The notes: generated by a model from the sequence alone, not told the origin. A stretch of DNA of 45,123 nucleotides from CAIJMI01 sp043798445 (GCA_043798445.1 JAZDOQ010000022.1:1-45123), one strand, 5' to 3'. Counted from the first letter of the stretch, positions 25,916-33,486 are shown. Numbers and translations: made by a program.

Positions 25916-28000
25916 ATGCAACGCATTTCATATATTTCCGACCGCATTATCCATATCGGCTTTATTCTTCTTGCCCTTCTCGTTCCCCTTCTTCTTACAC
26001 CGGTAAACTACGAGTTGTTTGAGTATAACAAGATGATAGCGGTTTACGGTATAACTGCAATAATTACCCTTGCATGGGTGGGTAAAATGATTGTGCAGAA
26101 ACGGATATTCGTCGCACGGACACCGTTTGATATTCCTATAGGATTATTTGTTATTTCCCAATTCGTGAGCGCTCTCTTTTCCATGGATCCACATGTTTCC
26201 TGGTTTGGCTACTATTCACGATTTAATGGAGGAATGATCTCTGTTTTCTGCTACACTCTTCTTTTTTATGCCTTTGTCACAAACATAACAAAGGAATACA
26301 TCCCAAAACTGACAAGATTTCTCTTCATCACAGGATCGCTGGTCGCATTCTACGGTGTGTTACAACATTTTGGTATCGATAAACATATCTGGGTACAGGA
26401 CGTTCAAAGCAGGGTATTTTCAACGCTTGGACAGCCCAACTGGCTTGCTGCCTATCTTGTCAGCCTTATTCCAATAACGCTTGCCATTGCCTACGTAAAG
26501 AAAACAACCTGGGTCTTTTCAATAATTCCCGCAGGCCTGAGCCTTCTCTTTTTCCTCACCCTCCTCTATACCCGCTCACGGTCCGGACTCATTGCGTTTG
26601 CTATTGTTGACATCCTCTTTTGGCTTGTTTTAACCATTCAAACAAAACAAAAACGTACACTCAGAGCACCATTTTTTCTTGCTCACATTGCGTTTGCTGT
26701 TTGCATTTTCTTTACCGGAACCCACATTGAATCGCTTGATCGATGGATTACATTTGATGGATGGAAACAACAACTCACACAGGCAAAACAGGAAGCAACA
26801 CAAAGTGCCGCGTCAAATGCGACTTCGCCCGCAGGGCCGGTTTTGGAAACAGGCGGGACGGAATCAGGAGTCATTCGAGCATACGTCTGGCAGGCTGCAA
26901 TAAATGCATGGAAAAGTACGCCAAAAACCGTTTTTCTTGGCACAGGAACAGAAACATTTGCGTTTGCCTTTTATAGACATAAACCGGTCGGTCATAACCT
27001 GACAAGCGAATGGGATTTCTTGTACAACAAAGCACATAATGAATATCTCAACTTTCTCGCAACAACCGGCATCCTTGGACTTGCCACATATCTTGTTTTC
27101 TTGGGCAGTATTGCCGTATGGTTTATCAAAGCAATAATAAAAACAAAAGAAAGAAACGTCATCATCCTCGGTATTGCACTCGGATGGTTTTCAATACTCA
27201 TCACGAACTTTTTCGGGTTTTCTGTCGTCGTGACACAGCTTCTCTTGTTCCTGTTGCCGGCGGCAGCGTTTATCTATCAAACAAATAATCTGAAATTATG
27301 CAGTAAAAATTTTAAACTGCAAGAAAAAATTCAGCGTATTTATTTGATTCTTATACTTATTCTGTTAACTATCACCTGTTCACTATTAACTCTCTCTTGG
27401 ATTGCAGATAAAGCATTTGCAACCGGCTACCGCCTCGCCAGGGCAAGTCAATATGCCAAAGCGTATACCCCACTTACACAGGCTGTTTCCTTAAACCCGA
27501 CAGAACCGTTTTACAAAGATGAGTACGCAAATACCCTTGCGTCCTTAGCTGTTGCAGCACTGGATAATCAGGATGCAACGCTTGCGGCAACGCTCGGAAA
27601 CTATGCTGTCAATGAAAACAATGCTGCTATTGCCATCTCTCCAAACAATGTGAATTTCTGGAAATCCAAAACAAAAATTTACTACGCGCTTTCTGCGCTT
27701 GATGAAGCATTGCTTCCTCAAGCGATATTCGCACTCCAACACGCACAAACACTATCACCGTTTGATCCAAAAATTACCTATAACCTTGCTATTTTAGAAG
27801 GGAAATCCGACAATGCTGACAAGGCTATCTCCCACCTCAAACAAGCAATAACAGTAAAACCAAATTATAGAGACGCATATTATGCACTGTTCATTTTTTA
27901 CCAGGAAACCAAACAAATGGACAAAGCGCGCACGCTCATCCAACTCTACTTAACGACTGTGAACAGCCAAGACGAAGAGTTTAAAAAATTGATAGAATAA
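25916..28000 (+). CDS. O-antigen ligase/polymerase (Wzy_C) family protein with TPR tail
   Basis: 694 residues. About eleven membrane segments in the first 490 residues, a Wzy_C-type central region containing TRSRSG (near 220-225) and a large outer loop around 275-375 with GTGTETF and HNEYLNFLATTG, then a C-terminal soluble part with TPR-like helices (about 500-690: YAKAYTPLTQAVSLNPTEPFY, KAISHLKQAITVKPNYRDAYYAL). Likely joins glycan from lipid carrier to a surface acceptor (sugar or protein). Located away from the glycan operon and 12 bp after the toxin-like gene. Confidence 0.82.
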   Translation: MQRISYISDRIIHIGFILLALLVPLLLTPVNYELFEYNKMIAVYGITAIITLAWVGKMIVQKRIFVARTPFDIPIGLFVISQFVSALFSMDPHVSWFGYYSRFNGGMISVFCYTLLFYAFVTNITKEYIPKLTRFLFITGSLVAFYGVLQHFGIDKHIWVQDVQSRVFSTLGQPNWLAAYLVSLIPITLAIAYVKKTTWVFSIIPAGLSLLFFLTLLYTRSRSGLIAFAIVDILFWLVLTIQTKQKRTLRAPFFLAHIAFAVCIFFTGTHIESLDRWITFDGWKQQLTQAKQEATQSAASNATSPAGPVLETGGTESGVIRAYVWQAAINAWKSTPKTVFLGTGTETFAFAFYRHKPVGHNLTSEWDFLYNKAHNEYLNFLATTGILGLATYLVFLGSIAVWFIKAIIKTKERNVIILGIALGWFSILITNFFGFSVVVTQLLLFLLPAAAFIYQTNNLKLCSKNFKLQEKIQRIYLILILILLTITCSLLTLSWIADKAFATGYRLARASQYAKAYTPLTQAVSLNPTEPFYKDEYANTLASLAVAALDNQDATLAATLGNYAVNENNAAIAISPNNVNFWKSKTKIYYALSALDEALLPQAIFALQHAQTLSPFDPKITYNLAILEGKSDNADKAISHLKQAITVKPNYRDAYYALFIFYQETKQMDKARTLIQLYLTTVNSQDEEFKKLIE

Positions 28001-28013
28001 CCAACATACATCT

Positions 28014-28550
28014 ATGCGTCCTATTGTTCATATCCCCAACACTGTCCTTTCAAAATCCGCTAAACGAGTAACGGTGTTTGACAAGAAATTGCACACCATT
28101 ATTGCCGACATGAAAGAAACGCTGCTTGCGGCAAAAAATCCAAAAGGTGTCGGGCTTGCGGCACCGCAAATTGGCGTTCCCCTGCAACTCTTCCTTACCA
28201 AACCGTCGGCAAAGGAGGAAATCCGTGTGTTTATTAATCCAGACATTATTCATACCGATTCACCTATATCCACAGAAAAAAAATCAGAACATCTGGAGGG
28301 ATGTCTCTCAATTCCAAATATCTGGGGAGATGTCAACCGTGCACCAACCGTAACCATTGTCTATCAGGATGAAAAAGGACAACAACACAAAGAAACAGTC
28401 ACCGGATTTCTTGCAACGATTATTCAGCATGAGACAGATCACATCAATGGTATCCTGTTTACCCGGCGTGTCCTTGAACAAAAAAATAAACTCTACCAAA
28501 CGGGAAAAGACGAAAACGGCAAAGAAATACTTGAGGAGATTACCATATAA
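28014..28550 (+). CDS. def: Peptide deformylase
   Basis: 178 residues with the three metal-site motifs: GVGLAAPQIG (45-54), EGCLSIPN (95-102, metal Cys97) and QHETDHINGILF (HE..H at 139-143). Removes formyl from the N-terminal methionine of new proteins, with Fe2+ or similar metal. 13 bp after the Wzy-like gene and 3 bp before fmt, the usual def-fmt pair. Confidence 0.96.
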   Translation: MRPIVHIPNTVLSKSAKRVTVFDKKLHTIIADMKETLLAAKNPKGVGLAAPQIGVPLQLFLTKPSAKEEIRVFINPDIIHTDSPISTEKKSEHLEGCLSIPNIWGDVNRAPTVTIVYQDEKGQQHKETVTGFLATIIQHETDHINGILFTRRVLEQKNKLYQTGKDENGKEILEEITI

Positions 28551-28553
28551 CCT

Positions 28554-29495
28554 ATGAACATCATCTTCTTTGGATCAACCGCTGATTCCGTCATTGTTGC
28601 GACGATATTTCACGCAAAATATCCAATCACCGCATGTATCACACAACCTGCTTCCCCAGTTGGGAGATCAAAAACCATAACTAAAACACCGCTTGAACTC
28701 TGGGCTACAGAACGAAAACTCCCTTGTTTAACATTCACCAAAGAAGAAGAACGTGGATGGAAATACAAAAACGAAGATGATGTCGTAAATTCACTCGCAA
28801 CATTTAAACCCGATTTATTTATTACTGCCTGTTATGGACAAAAACTTCCTTCTGGCGTACTTGCGCTTCCAGCCCACGGAGCGCTCAATATCCACCCATC
28901 ACTTCTTCCCAGATGGCGCGGTGCAGATCCGGTGCCCTGGACCATTATCGCGGGTGATGCACAAACCGGCGTCACCATTTTAACAATCACAGATACGTTT
29001 GACAGCGGTGACATTGTTACACAGAAAAAAATTTCAATCACGGAAAAAGACCGTCCAGATGACCTTCGCACCCGATTGTTTACACTCGGCGCAGAGCTGC
29101 TGGTAAACATACTTCCTGAGTACGTAAATGGAAGTATAAAACCCGTCCCGCAAAAAAAAGAGGATGGCGTCGTTGCACGGAAACTCACACGGGATGACGG
29201 ATATATTGAGTGGAACATCATAGTAGAAGCACTCCTTGGAAAAGACGTAGAACGAGAAAAACGCGCAGGACTAGCAGCAACAATACGGGAACCGCTTCCT
29301 CAAACGATCGTTCGTCTCGAACGCGCACTCTCTCCATGGCCGGGGATCTGGACAACCATAGCTCGTGACGGAAAAGATATTCGGGTAAAATTGTTTGATA
29401 TTTCAATACAAGATGGAATTCTTCATATTGGAAAAGCACAAATAGAAGGAAAAACACCAGTTGATTGGACAACCTTCAAACACGCCTATCTTTGA
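28554..29495 (+). CDS. fmt: Methionyl-tRNA formyltransferase
   Basis: 313 residues. Formyl-transferase domain with NIHPSLLPRWRGADPVPW near 111-128 (catalytic His and Asn region, SLLP..RG.AP pattern) and T.DTFDSGDIV, then a C-terminal domain of about 100 residues. Uses 10-formyl-THF to formylate Met-tRNA. 3 bp after def. Confidence 0.95.
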   Translation: MNIIFFGSTADSVIVATIFHAKYPITACITQPASPVGRSKTITKTPLELWATERKLPCLTFTKEEERGWKYKNEDDVVNSLATFKPDLFITACYGQKLPSGVLALPAHGALNIHPSLLPRWRGADPVPWTIIAGDAQTGVTILTITDTFDSGDIVTQKKISITEKDRPDDLRTRLFTLGAELLVNILPEYVNGSIKPVPQKKEDGVVARKLTRDDGYIEWNIIVEALLGKDVEREKRAGLAATIREPLPQTIVRLERALSPWPGIWTTIARDGKDIRVKLFDISIQDGILHIGKAQIEGKTPVDWTTFKHAYL

Positions 29496-29515
29496 AAGAA
29501 AAAACAAAGAAATGG

Positions 29516-29791
29516 TTACTGCTTCGCTTCGCAGAAGAATGCAAGACATCCATTCGTATCCCTCTTAAATGTCCATCCTCCTGCACAATCCTCTGCACGC
29601 GGAGCGGAGAGTTCCGGACAGGTAAGCCCAGCTTTCGAACGAAGATCAAAACTTACTTTGTTCATCTGTGTTAACACAACAACAAGGAGAATAAATGCAA
29701 GGGTAAGAAATAAAATAAAATTCCACGCCGAAAGATCAAACAGCTTTTTTGGGGCTGAGGTTGATACGTGTCGACGGATTTTTTTGGTCAT
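29516..29791 (-). CDS. Small membrane-anchored outer protein, unknown
   Basis: 91 residues: basic N-terminus, one membrane helix (about 22-42), then an outer segment with four Cys (CP.L......C.GGW.......CLAFFC). Spaced Cys suggest two disulfides and a small exported domain. A good AAGGAG site lies 6 bases before the ATG and a TTGACA/TACTCT promoter precedes it, so this gene has a leader, unlike many neighbours. It converges with fmt (20 bp). Confidence 0.7.
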   Translation of the reverse strand: MTKKIRRHVSTSAPKKLFDLSAWNFILFLTLAFILLVVVLTQMNKVSFDLRSKAGLTCPELSAPRAEDCAGGWTFKRDTNGCLAFFCEAKQ

Positions 29792-29809
29792 AGAATACTC
29801 CTTACTCTC

Positions 29810-29838
29810 AGAGTACGAAGTTTTTGAAAGTCTGTCAA
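29810..29838 (-). promoter_or_regulatory. Promoter of the small Cys-containing protein
   Basis: Minus strand TTGACA (29833-29838), 17-base spacer, TACTCT (29810-29815). Start site near 29803, followed by AAGGAG and ATG. Confidence 0.6.
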
Positions 29839-29862
29839 TAAGAAGTTTTCCGAAGCTGTTAT

Positions 29863-30105
29863 CTATACTGCAGCTGCTAATCGTTTTTTCTCATCAAATC
29901 GTGAACGTTTAATACATTTTGTACATGCACGGACTCTCGTCATGATGCCTTTTATTGGAATTGTAACTGCATGTAAGTTCGGTGCAAATGACCGAAGTGT
30001 TGTTTGTGCACGTTTTTTCCACTGTCCTCCAGCAACACCGGTATGATGTGTATGTTGTCGTCCAGCGTGTGTTTTTTTACTGCAAAGATCACAGATATAT
30101 GCCAT
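29863..30105 (-). CDS. rpmB: Ribosomal protein bL28
   Basis: 80 residues from ATG 30105. N-terminal YICDLCSKKTHAG and C-terminal RVRACTKCIKR give two CxxC pairs, the zinc-ribbon form of bL28; the central NLHAV.IPIKG also fits. Large-subunit protein. An ATG at 30123 in frame is possible; the 30105 start is preceded by GGAG at 12 bases. Promoter TTGAAG/TATAGT overlaps the divergent M50 gene's promoter. Confidence 0.9.
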   Translation of the reverse strand: MAYICDLCSKKTHAGRQHTHHTGVAGGQWKKRAQTTLRSFAPNLHAVTIPIKGIMTRVRACTKCIKRSRFDEKKRLAAAV

Positions 30106-30114
30106 AGTTTTTGT

Positions 30115-30144
30115 TTGCTCCATTCACCAACAATGCGTTATACT
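30115..30144 (+). promoter_or_regulatory. Promoter of the M50 protease gene
   Basis: TTGCTC (30115-30120), 18-base spacer, TATACT (30139-30144), then 7 bases to ATG 30152: leaderless. The palindromic string GTTATACTATACC also carries the minus-strand -10 for rpmB. Confidence 0.6.
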
Positions 30145-30171
30145 ATACCACATGCTGTTGTCTCACTTCAA
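30142..30171 (-). promoter_or_regulatory. Promoter of rpmB
   Basis: Minus strand TTGAAG (30166-30171), 18-base spacer, TATAGT (30142-30147). It overlaps the plus-strand -10 by 3 bp and covers the first codons of the M50 gene, so the two promoters should compete. Confidence 0.5.
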
Positions 30172-30805
30172 TAACCTGTATGAATTTGTTGCGATCATCA
30201 TCGCATTCGTTTCCGCATTGACCATTCATGAATTTGCGCATGCATGGGTATCTGATCGGCTTGGCGACCCGACAGCAAGACTTCTTGGCAGACTTACCCT
30301 GAATCCAAAAGTACACCTTGACCCCATCGGCACTTTGATGATTCTTTTTGCACCGTTTGGCTGGGCAAAGCCCGTTCCTTTTGATCCGTTTAACTTGCGT
30401 AATCCACGGCGTGATACTGCACTCATCTCTCTTGCTGGACCCGCAACAAATCTCATTGGGGCAGGAGCTGCATCACTCATTCTTCGGCTTGTGCTCATGA
30501 TTCCTCTTTCATCAACACTGTGGTTTCTTGCTCCTGTCGTGACGCTCGTTGCGACAACGCTCGCTATGTTTGTTATCTTAAACATCAATCTTGCTATTTT
30601 TAACCTTATTCCCATTCACCCGCTTGACGGATTTAAAATTGTTGAGGGGATACTTCCGGAACGAGCATCTCGGCAATGGGCAACGCTCCAAAGCCTGGGC
30701 ATCATTATGCTTTTTGTTTTTGTGGTTCCGTTGTTTGGTTCCTCACCGGTATTGCGGTTCATCTCACCAATCATCAACACCATCATTACCGTTCTCCTTC
30801 CCTAA
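30152..30805 (+). CDS. Site-2 protease family (M50) membrane metalloprotease
   Basis: 217 residues with about five or six membrane segments. Zinc motif H26-E-F-A-H30 within the first helix pair and NLIPIHPLDG at 151-160 (Asp ligand) are both intact. Family members cut substrates inside the membrane, releasing anti-sigma factors or clearing signal peptides. No PDZ domain. Monocistronic from a leaderless promoter. Confidence 0.9.
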   Translation: MLLSHFNNLYEFVAIIIAFVSALTIHEFAHAWVSDRLGDPTARLLGRLTLNPKVHLDPIGTLMILFAPFGWAKPVPFDPFNLRNPRRDTALISLAGPATNLIGAGAASLILRLVLMIPLSSTLWFLAPVVTLVATTLAMFVILNINLAIFNLIPIHPLDGFKIVEGILPERASRQWATLQSLGIIMLFVFVVPLFGSSPVLRFISPIINTIITVLLP

Positions 30806-30823
30806 TAAAAATGAAACAACAAA

Positions 30824-30853
30824 TTGACGGGCGGGAACGCTCCTTGCTACAAT
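30824..30853 (+). promoter_or_regulatory. Promoter of the carbonic-anhydrase-like gene
   Basis: TTGACG (30824-30829), 18-base spacer, TACAAT (30848-30853), 7 bases to the ATG at 30861. One of the cleanest leaderless promoters here. Confidence 0.65.
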
Positions 30854-30860
30854 AAAAGAA

Positions 30861-31475
30861 ATGACCCAACCAACCACAAAAGAATCCAGGTCAGCAGAAC
30901 AATTCCTCATGCCGGCAAATCCGAAAAAAATCCGCTGCGTTGATGAACGGGTTGCAGATACCGCAAAACACGACGGTATCGCAGTGCCTGGTGGCACTGA
31001 AGGCATCATCGATACCATTAAATTCTTGAAACAGGTTGATGAAGAAACAGCGTGGAAGTTTGCCGTGGATGCTGGCATCCCCATGGGAGGACACATTGAT
31101 GAACATCATGGATCCAAAGGATGCGGATATCGGAAACTCGTTGAAACAGAACCGGAAACGGTGCTTGCGGTTGAATCAGTAGCTGCAGAAACAAGAAAAG
31201 CAACACTCGAAAACGCACATGGTGAAATCACGACACTTCTTGGCGACCACCAGCCAACAGAAGCAATCATCAACTACTGCGAAGGAACAACCATTGATAC
31301 AAAAAAGGCAATCGGAGAAAACAGAGGAATTTTTGACCTCGACGCATGGGCACTTTCTGACATGGCAGAAAAACTTGGTATTGAGAAAACCGAATTTGTC
31401 TCACACATGACGGATGTATACAAAAAAACAGTTACCAAATTAACCGGTATTACAACATTTGCTGAAATTCGATAA
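30861..31475 (+). CDS. Putative carbonic-anhydrase-like metalloprotein
   Basis: 204 residues, soluble, no signal peptide. It has CVDERV (C26-x-D28-x-R30) and, later, GGH78 followed ten residues on by KGC88-G, the Cys-Asp-Arg and His...Cys pattern of beta-type carbonic anhydrases. The spacings C26-H78 (52) and H78-C88 (10) equal those I recall for the Cd ligands of diatom CDCA1 (Cys263, His315, Cys325). This points to a zeta/CDCA-like zinc or cadmium site; function as carbonic anhydrase is inference. Leaderless promoter upstream; the next gene starts one base after the stop, so the pair is an operon. I know no annotation for this family in CPR. Confidence 0.6.
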   Translation: MTQPTTKESRSAEQFLMPANPKKIRCVDERVADTAKHDGIAVPGGTEGIIDTIKFLKQVDEETAWKFAVDAGIPMGGHIDEHHGSKGCGYRKLVETEPETVLAVESVAAETRKATLENAHGEITTLLGDHQPTEAIINYCEGTTIDTKKAIGENRGIFDLDAWALSDMAEKLGIEKTEFVSHMTDVYKKTVTKLTGITTFAEIR

Positions 31476-31476
31476 T

Positions 31477-32037
31477 ATGCGCGCCTACTTTACTGCATCT
31501 ATCGTTGGAAAAAAATATCATCTAGCCAACTACAAGCGGATCATTCAGTTTCTAACAGAACGCGGTGTTGATGTTGCCGGCGATCATATCTTAAACACAA
31601 CAGAAGAACAGATCCATTTTGAAACCAGGGAAGAACGCGTGAAGATACAGAAAAAACTTGAGCAATGGGTCATGGAAGCAGACTTCATCGTGGTTGAAGC
31701 TTCATTCCCTTCCATCTCCGTCGGATATGAAATTGCTTTAGCAGTTCACCGCGGTAAGCCGGTCCTTGTCCTGTACAGCGAAGGCGATTCGCCATCGCTC
31801 ATCATCCACAACGAAGAGGAAAAACTGGTCGTTGAAAAGTATACCACAACAACACTCCCCACTCTCATTGATGATTTCATCAACTACTATAGAGGAGAAA
31901 GTGATACGAGATTTACGTTCTTTATCACCTCAAAAATAGCTTCATTTCTTGAAAAACAGGCAAAAAAGAACAAAGTGCCAAAGTCCGTTTACCTTCGTAA
32001 TCTCATCACGCAAGACATGAAAAACAATAAAACTTAA
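31477..32037 (+). CDS. Nucleoside deoxyribosyltransferase-like domain fused to ribbon-helix-helix
   Basis: 186 residues. N-terminal domain (1-125): AYFTAS start, ADFIVVEAS near 68-76 and S81-VGYEIALA with E85 at the position of the catalytic Glu of 2'-deoxyribosyltransferases. C-terminal domain (145-182) has a TRFTFFIT strand and two helices with KNKVPKSVYLRNLI, a ribbon-helix-helix DNA-binding pattern. The combination suggests a nucleotide-sensing regulator or a DNA-associated enzyme. Starts one base after the carbonic-anhydrase-like gene. Confidence 0.65.
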   Translation: MRAYFTASIVGKKYHLANYKRIIQFLTERGVDVAGDHILNTTEEQIHFETREERVKIQKKLEQWVMEADFIVVEASFPSISVGYEIALAVHRGKPVLVLYSEGDSPSLIIHNEEEKLVVEKYTTTTLPTLIDDFINYYRGESDTRFTFFITSKIASFLEKQAKKNKVPKSVYLRNLITQDMKNNKT

Positions 32038-32067
32038 ACCAGTCTCCACATACATATCCATGATGTA

Positions 32068-32096
32068 GTGACAGAAGGCCGATCCGGCAATATACT
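32068..32096 (+). promoter_or_regulatory. Promoter of a 57-residue ORF
   Basis: GTGACA (32068-32073), 17-base spacer, TATACT (32091-32096), 9 bases to ATG 32106. Fits the leaderless pattern. Confidence 0.5.
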
Positions 32097-32105
32097 GCGC
32101 CCACC

Positions 32106-32279
32106 ATGAACATGTTCTGCCCGTTCAAACACGTTTGGCAACAGAACCGTAAATTTTGGATGCACCTCGTTCCACAAGCCTGGAATCACCTCCCACTGGA
32201 CGGAAAGCTTGCCTGGATCATGATTATCACCTACACATTGTGTGTTCTCACCCTCATTGAAATATTAGTGCTGAAATAA
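32106..32279 (+). CDS. 57-residue small protein with C-terminal membrane helix
   Basis: Trp/His-rich N-terminal part (HVWQQNRKFWMHLVPQAWNH) followed by a hydrophobic helix (about 36-56) near the C-terminus and a TAA stop at 32277-32279. No family known to me. Support comes from the promoter spacing and an amphipathic-plus-membrane layout; it fills the otherwise empty gap between the RHH fusion and the REP transposase. Confidence 0.5.
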   Translation: MNMFCPFKHVWQQNRKFWMHLVPQAWNHLPLDGKLAWIMIITYTLCVLTLIEILVLK

Positions 32280-32304
32280 TATAAACAATAATACTCATTC
32301 ATCT

Positions 32305-32325
32305 TGTCAGGGTGACACCCTGACA
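32305..32325 (+). repeat. REP palindrome, left copy
   Basis: 21-base near-perfect palindrome TGTCAGGGTGACACCCTGACA with a single unpaired centre base, 98 bp before the transposase start. It matches the in-gene copy at 32588 and is the inverse complement of the right copy at 33169. Confidence 0.85.
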
Positions 32326-32386
32326 TAGAAGAATAGAACGTTCTATTTTCATCGTATATATCAAAATAGATCATATCTCTCGTCTC

Positions 32387-32415
32387 TTGCATAAATGTTT
32401 CATCCGTTGCATAGT
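32387..32415 (+). promoter_or_regulatory. Promoter of the REP transposase
   Basis: TTGCAT (32387-32392), 17-base spacer, CATAGT (32410-32415), 7 bases to ATG 32423: leaderless. It decides the start in favour of 32423 over an upstream in-frame ATG at 32387, which would lie inside the -35. Confidence 0.5.
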
Positions 32416-32422
32416 AAAAACA

Positions 32423-33151
32423 ATGCCCCAGAAACATAGCGTCAAATCATATATTCTTGATGGCATATATCATGTCTATAACCGCGGTGTTGAAAAACGC
32501 CTTATTTTTCTTGAAGATCAAGATTATCGCGTATTTCTCAACCTTTTAAAAGAATCGCTCATTCACCCACAACACCTTCAACAAAATTGTCAGGATGACA
32601 CCCTGACAAACAAAAGAAGGAGAGATCGGCCGCCAAAAAATTTCTATGAGTCTATTCAACTTCTCGCCTATTGCCTCATGCCAAATCATTTTCATTTTAT
32701 GATCAAACAATGCGATGCACACTCTTTAGATAAATTTATTAAAACAGTATGTACTAGATATTCCATGTATGTAAACAAAAAATATAAACGGGTTGGTACA
32801 TTATTTCAAGGTACGTACAAAGCAGTTCTTGTTACTGAAGAGCCTTATTTTCTCCATCTATCCCGCTATATTCATAGAAATCCAATTGATCTATTTGCCC
32901 GTCTTGAAAGCGCATATTCTTCATATGCAGAATACCTCGAAAAACGGCATACTGAATGGATACAAACGGATAGTATCCTTGCTCTGTTTCAACCGAAAAA
33001 GCTTCCGTTTCTAAAAAAAACAATCACATATCAATCTTTTGTGGAATCAACAAATCCGCAAGGAAACTGGATGGACGGAATTATGCTGGATGACGATGAA
33101 CTTGAAGACGCTGAAGGATTTGATATAGAACGATATAGACGTCAACTTTAA
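32423..33151 (+). CDS. REP-associated tyrosine transposase (Y1, TnpA-REP)
   Basis: 242 residues. HUH motif H89-F-H91 in LMPNHFHFMIK, and Tyr113/Tyr116 in TRYSMYVNKKY, one of which should be the nucleophile; then GTLFQGTYKA and YIHRNP as in the family. Single-strand transposases of this type are domesticated to move or process REP hairpins. Palindromes flank the gene at 32305 and 33169. Residues 56-62 are encoded by a third palindrome copy (32588-32608), a small insert of about 20 residues (NCQDDTLTNKRRRDRPPK) absent from what I know of the family core. Confidence 0.88.
   Translation: MPQKHSVKSYILDGIYHVYNRGVEKRLIFLEDQDYRVFLNLLKESLIHPQHLQQNCQDDTLTNKRRRDRPPKNFYESIQLLAYCLMPNHFHFMIKQCDAHSLDKFIKTVCTRYSMYVNKKYKRVGTLFQGTYKAVLVTEEPYFLHLSRYIHRNPIDLFARLESAYSSYAEYLEKRHTEWIQTDSILALFQPKKLPFLKKTITYQSFVESTNPQGNWMDGIMLDDDELEDAEGFDIERYRRQL
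32588..32608 (+). repeat. REP palindrome inside the transposase gene
   Basis: TGTCAGGATGACACCCTGACA, one base different from the left copy (G to A), same orientation. It is read through in frame as CQDDTLT. The mRNA and single-stranded DNA can both fold here. Confidence 0.8.
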
Positions 33152-33168
33152 AGCGTCAATACACCCCC

Positions 33169-33203
33169 TGTCAGGGTGTCACCCTGACAATCTACCCTGA
33201 CAA
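33169..33203 (-). repeat. REP palindrome, right inverted copy plus half-repeat
   Basis: 33169-33189 is TGTCAGGGTGTCACCCTGACA, the exact reverse complement of the left copy. It is followed by a 13-base direct repeat unit (ACCCTGACAATCT twice), so half a palindrome is repeated. The inverted order around the transposase gene is the usual REPtron layout. Confidence 0.8.
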
Positions 33204-33283
33204 TCTAAACTGGAAGAACAATAGAAAACCATCTGGTTTGTGGAACTATGCATAAAACTTCCATACGTTTGGGCAAATTCCTC

Positions 33284-33313
33284 TTGACGAACCCGCTGGT
33301 CATCTTCCATACT
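33284..33313 (+). promoter_or_regulatory. Candidate promoter in the 33.2-33.5 kb gap
   Basis: TTGACG (33284-33289), 18-base spacer, CATACT (33308-33313). It points to a region of about 70 bases with no gene, ended by two terminator hairpins. The gap 33152-33486 otherwise holds the right REP copy and the next promoter. Confidence 0.4.
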
Positions 33314-33370
33314 ATATATGTTCTCTGCCCTTCTGTACTATGATACTGATATTTTTTAATAGTGCGCATA

Positions 33371-33431
33371 CGGCAATGAAAATTGCCGGATATTCTATTC
33401 TTTTTTAAGACCCTCTATGGGTCTTTTTTTT
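33371..33431 (+). terminator. Two consecutive terminator hairpins
   Basis: First: CGGCAAT-GAAA-ATTGCCG (33371-33388), followed some 12 bases later by a U6 tract. Second: AAGACCC-TCTAT-GGGTCTT (33407-33425) leading into T8. Both are oriented plus; together they isolate the surface-protein gene at 33487 from the transposase. Confidence 0.75.
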
Positions 33432-33449
33432 GAAGAAATAAGACAGGAA

Positions 33450-33479
33450 TTGCGTAAATAGTACTATAGGGTATATACT
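33450..33479 (+). promoter_or_regulatory. Promoter of the internal-lipobox protein
   Basis: TTGCGT (33450-33455), 18-base spacer, TATACT (33474-33479). The expected start site falls at the second ATG, 33487, not at the ATG at 33481; this decides the start codon. Confidence 0.55.
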
Positions 33480-33486
33480 TATGGGT

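Noticed and set aside
32305..33203. CRISPR array
   Set aside because: Only three palindromic copies at irregular distances around a Y1 transposase; no spacers or cas genes.
33318..33359. 13-codon leader peptide (ATG at 33318)
   Set aside because: Only 4 bases after the -10 candidate and with no regulatory codon run; not enough support.
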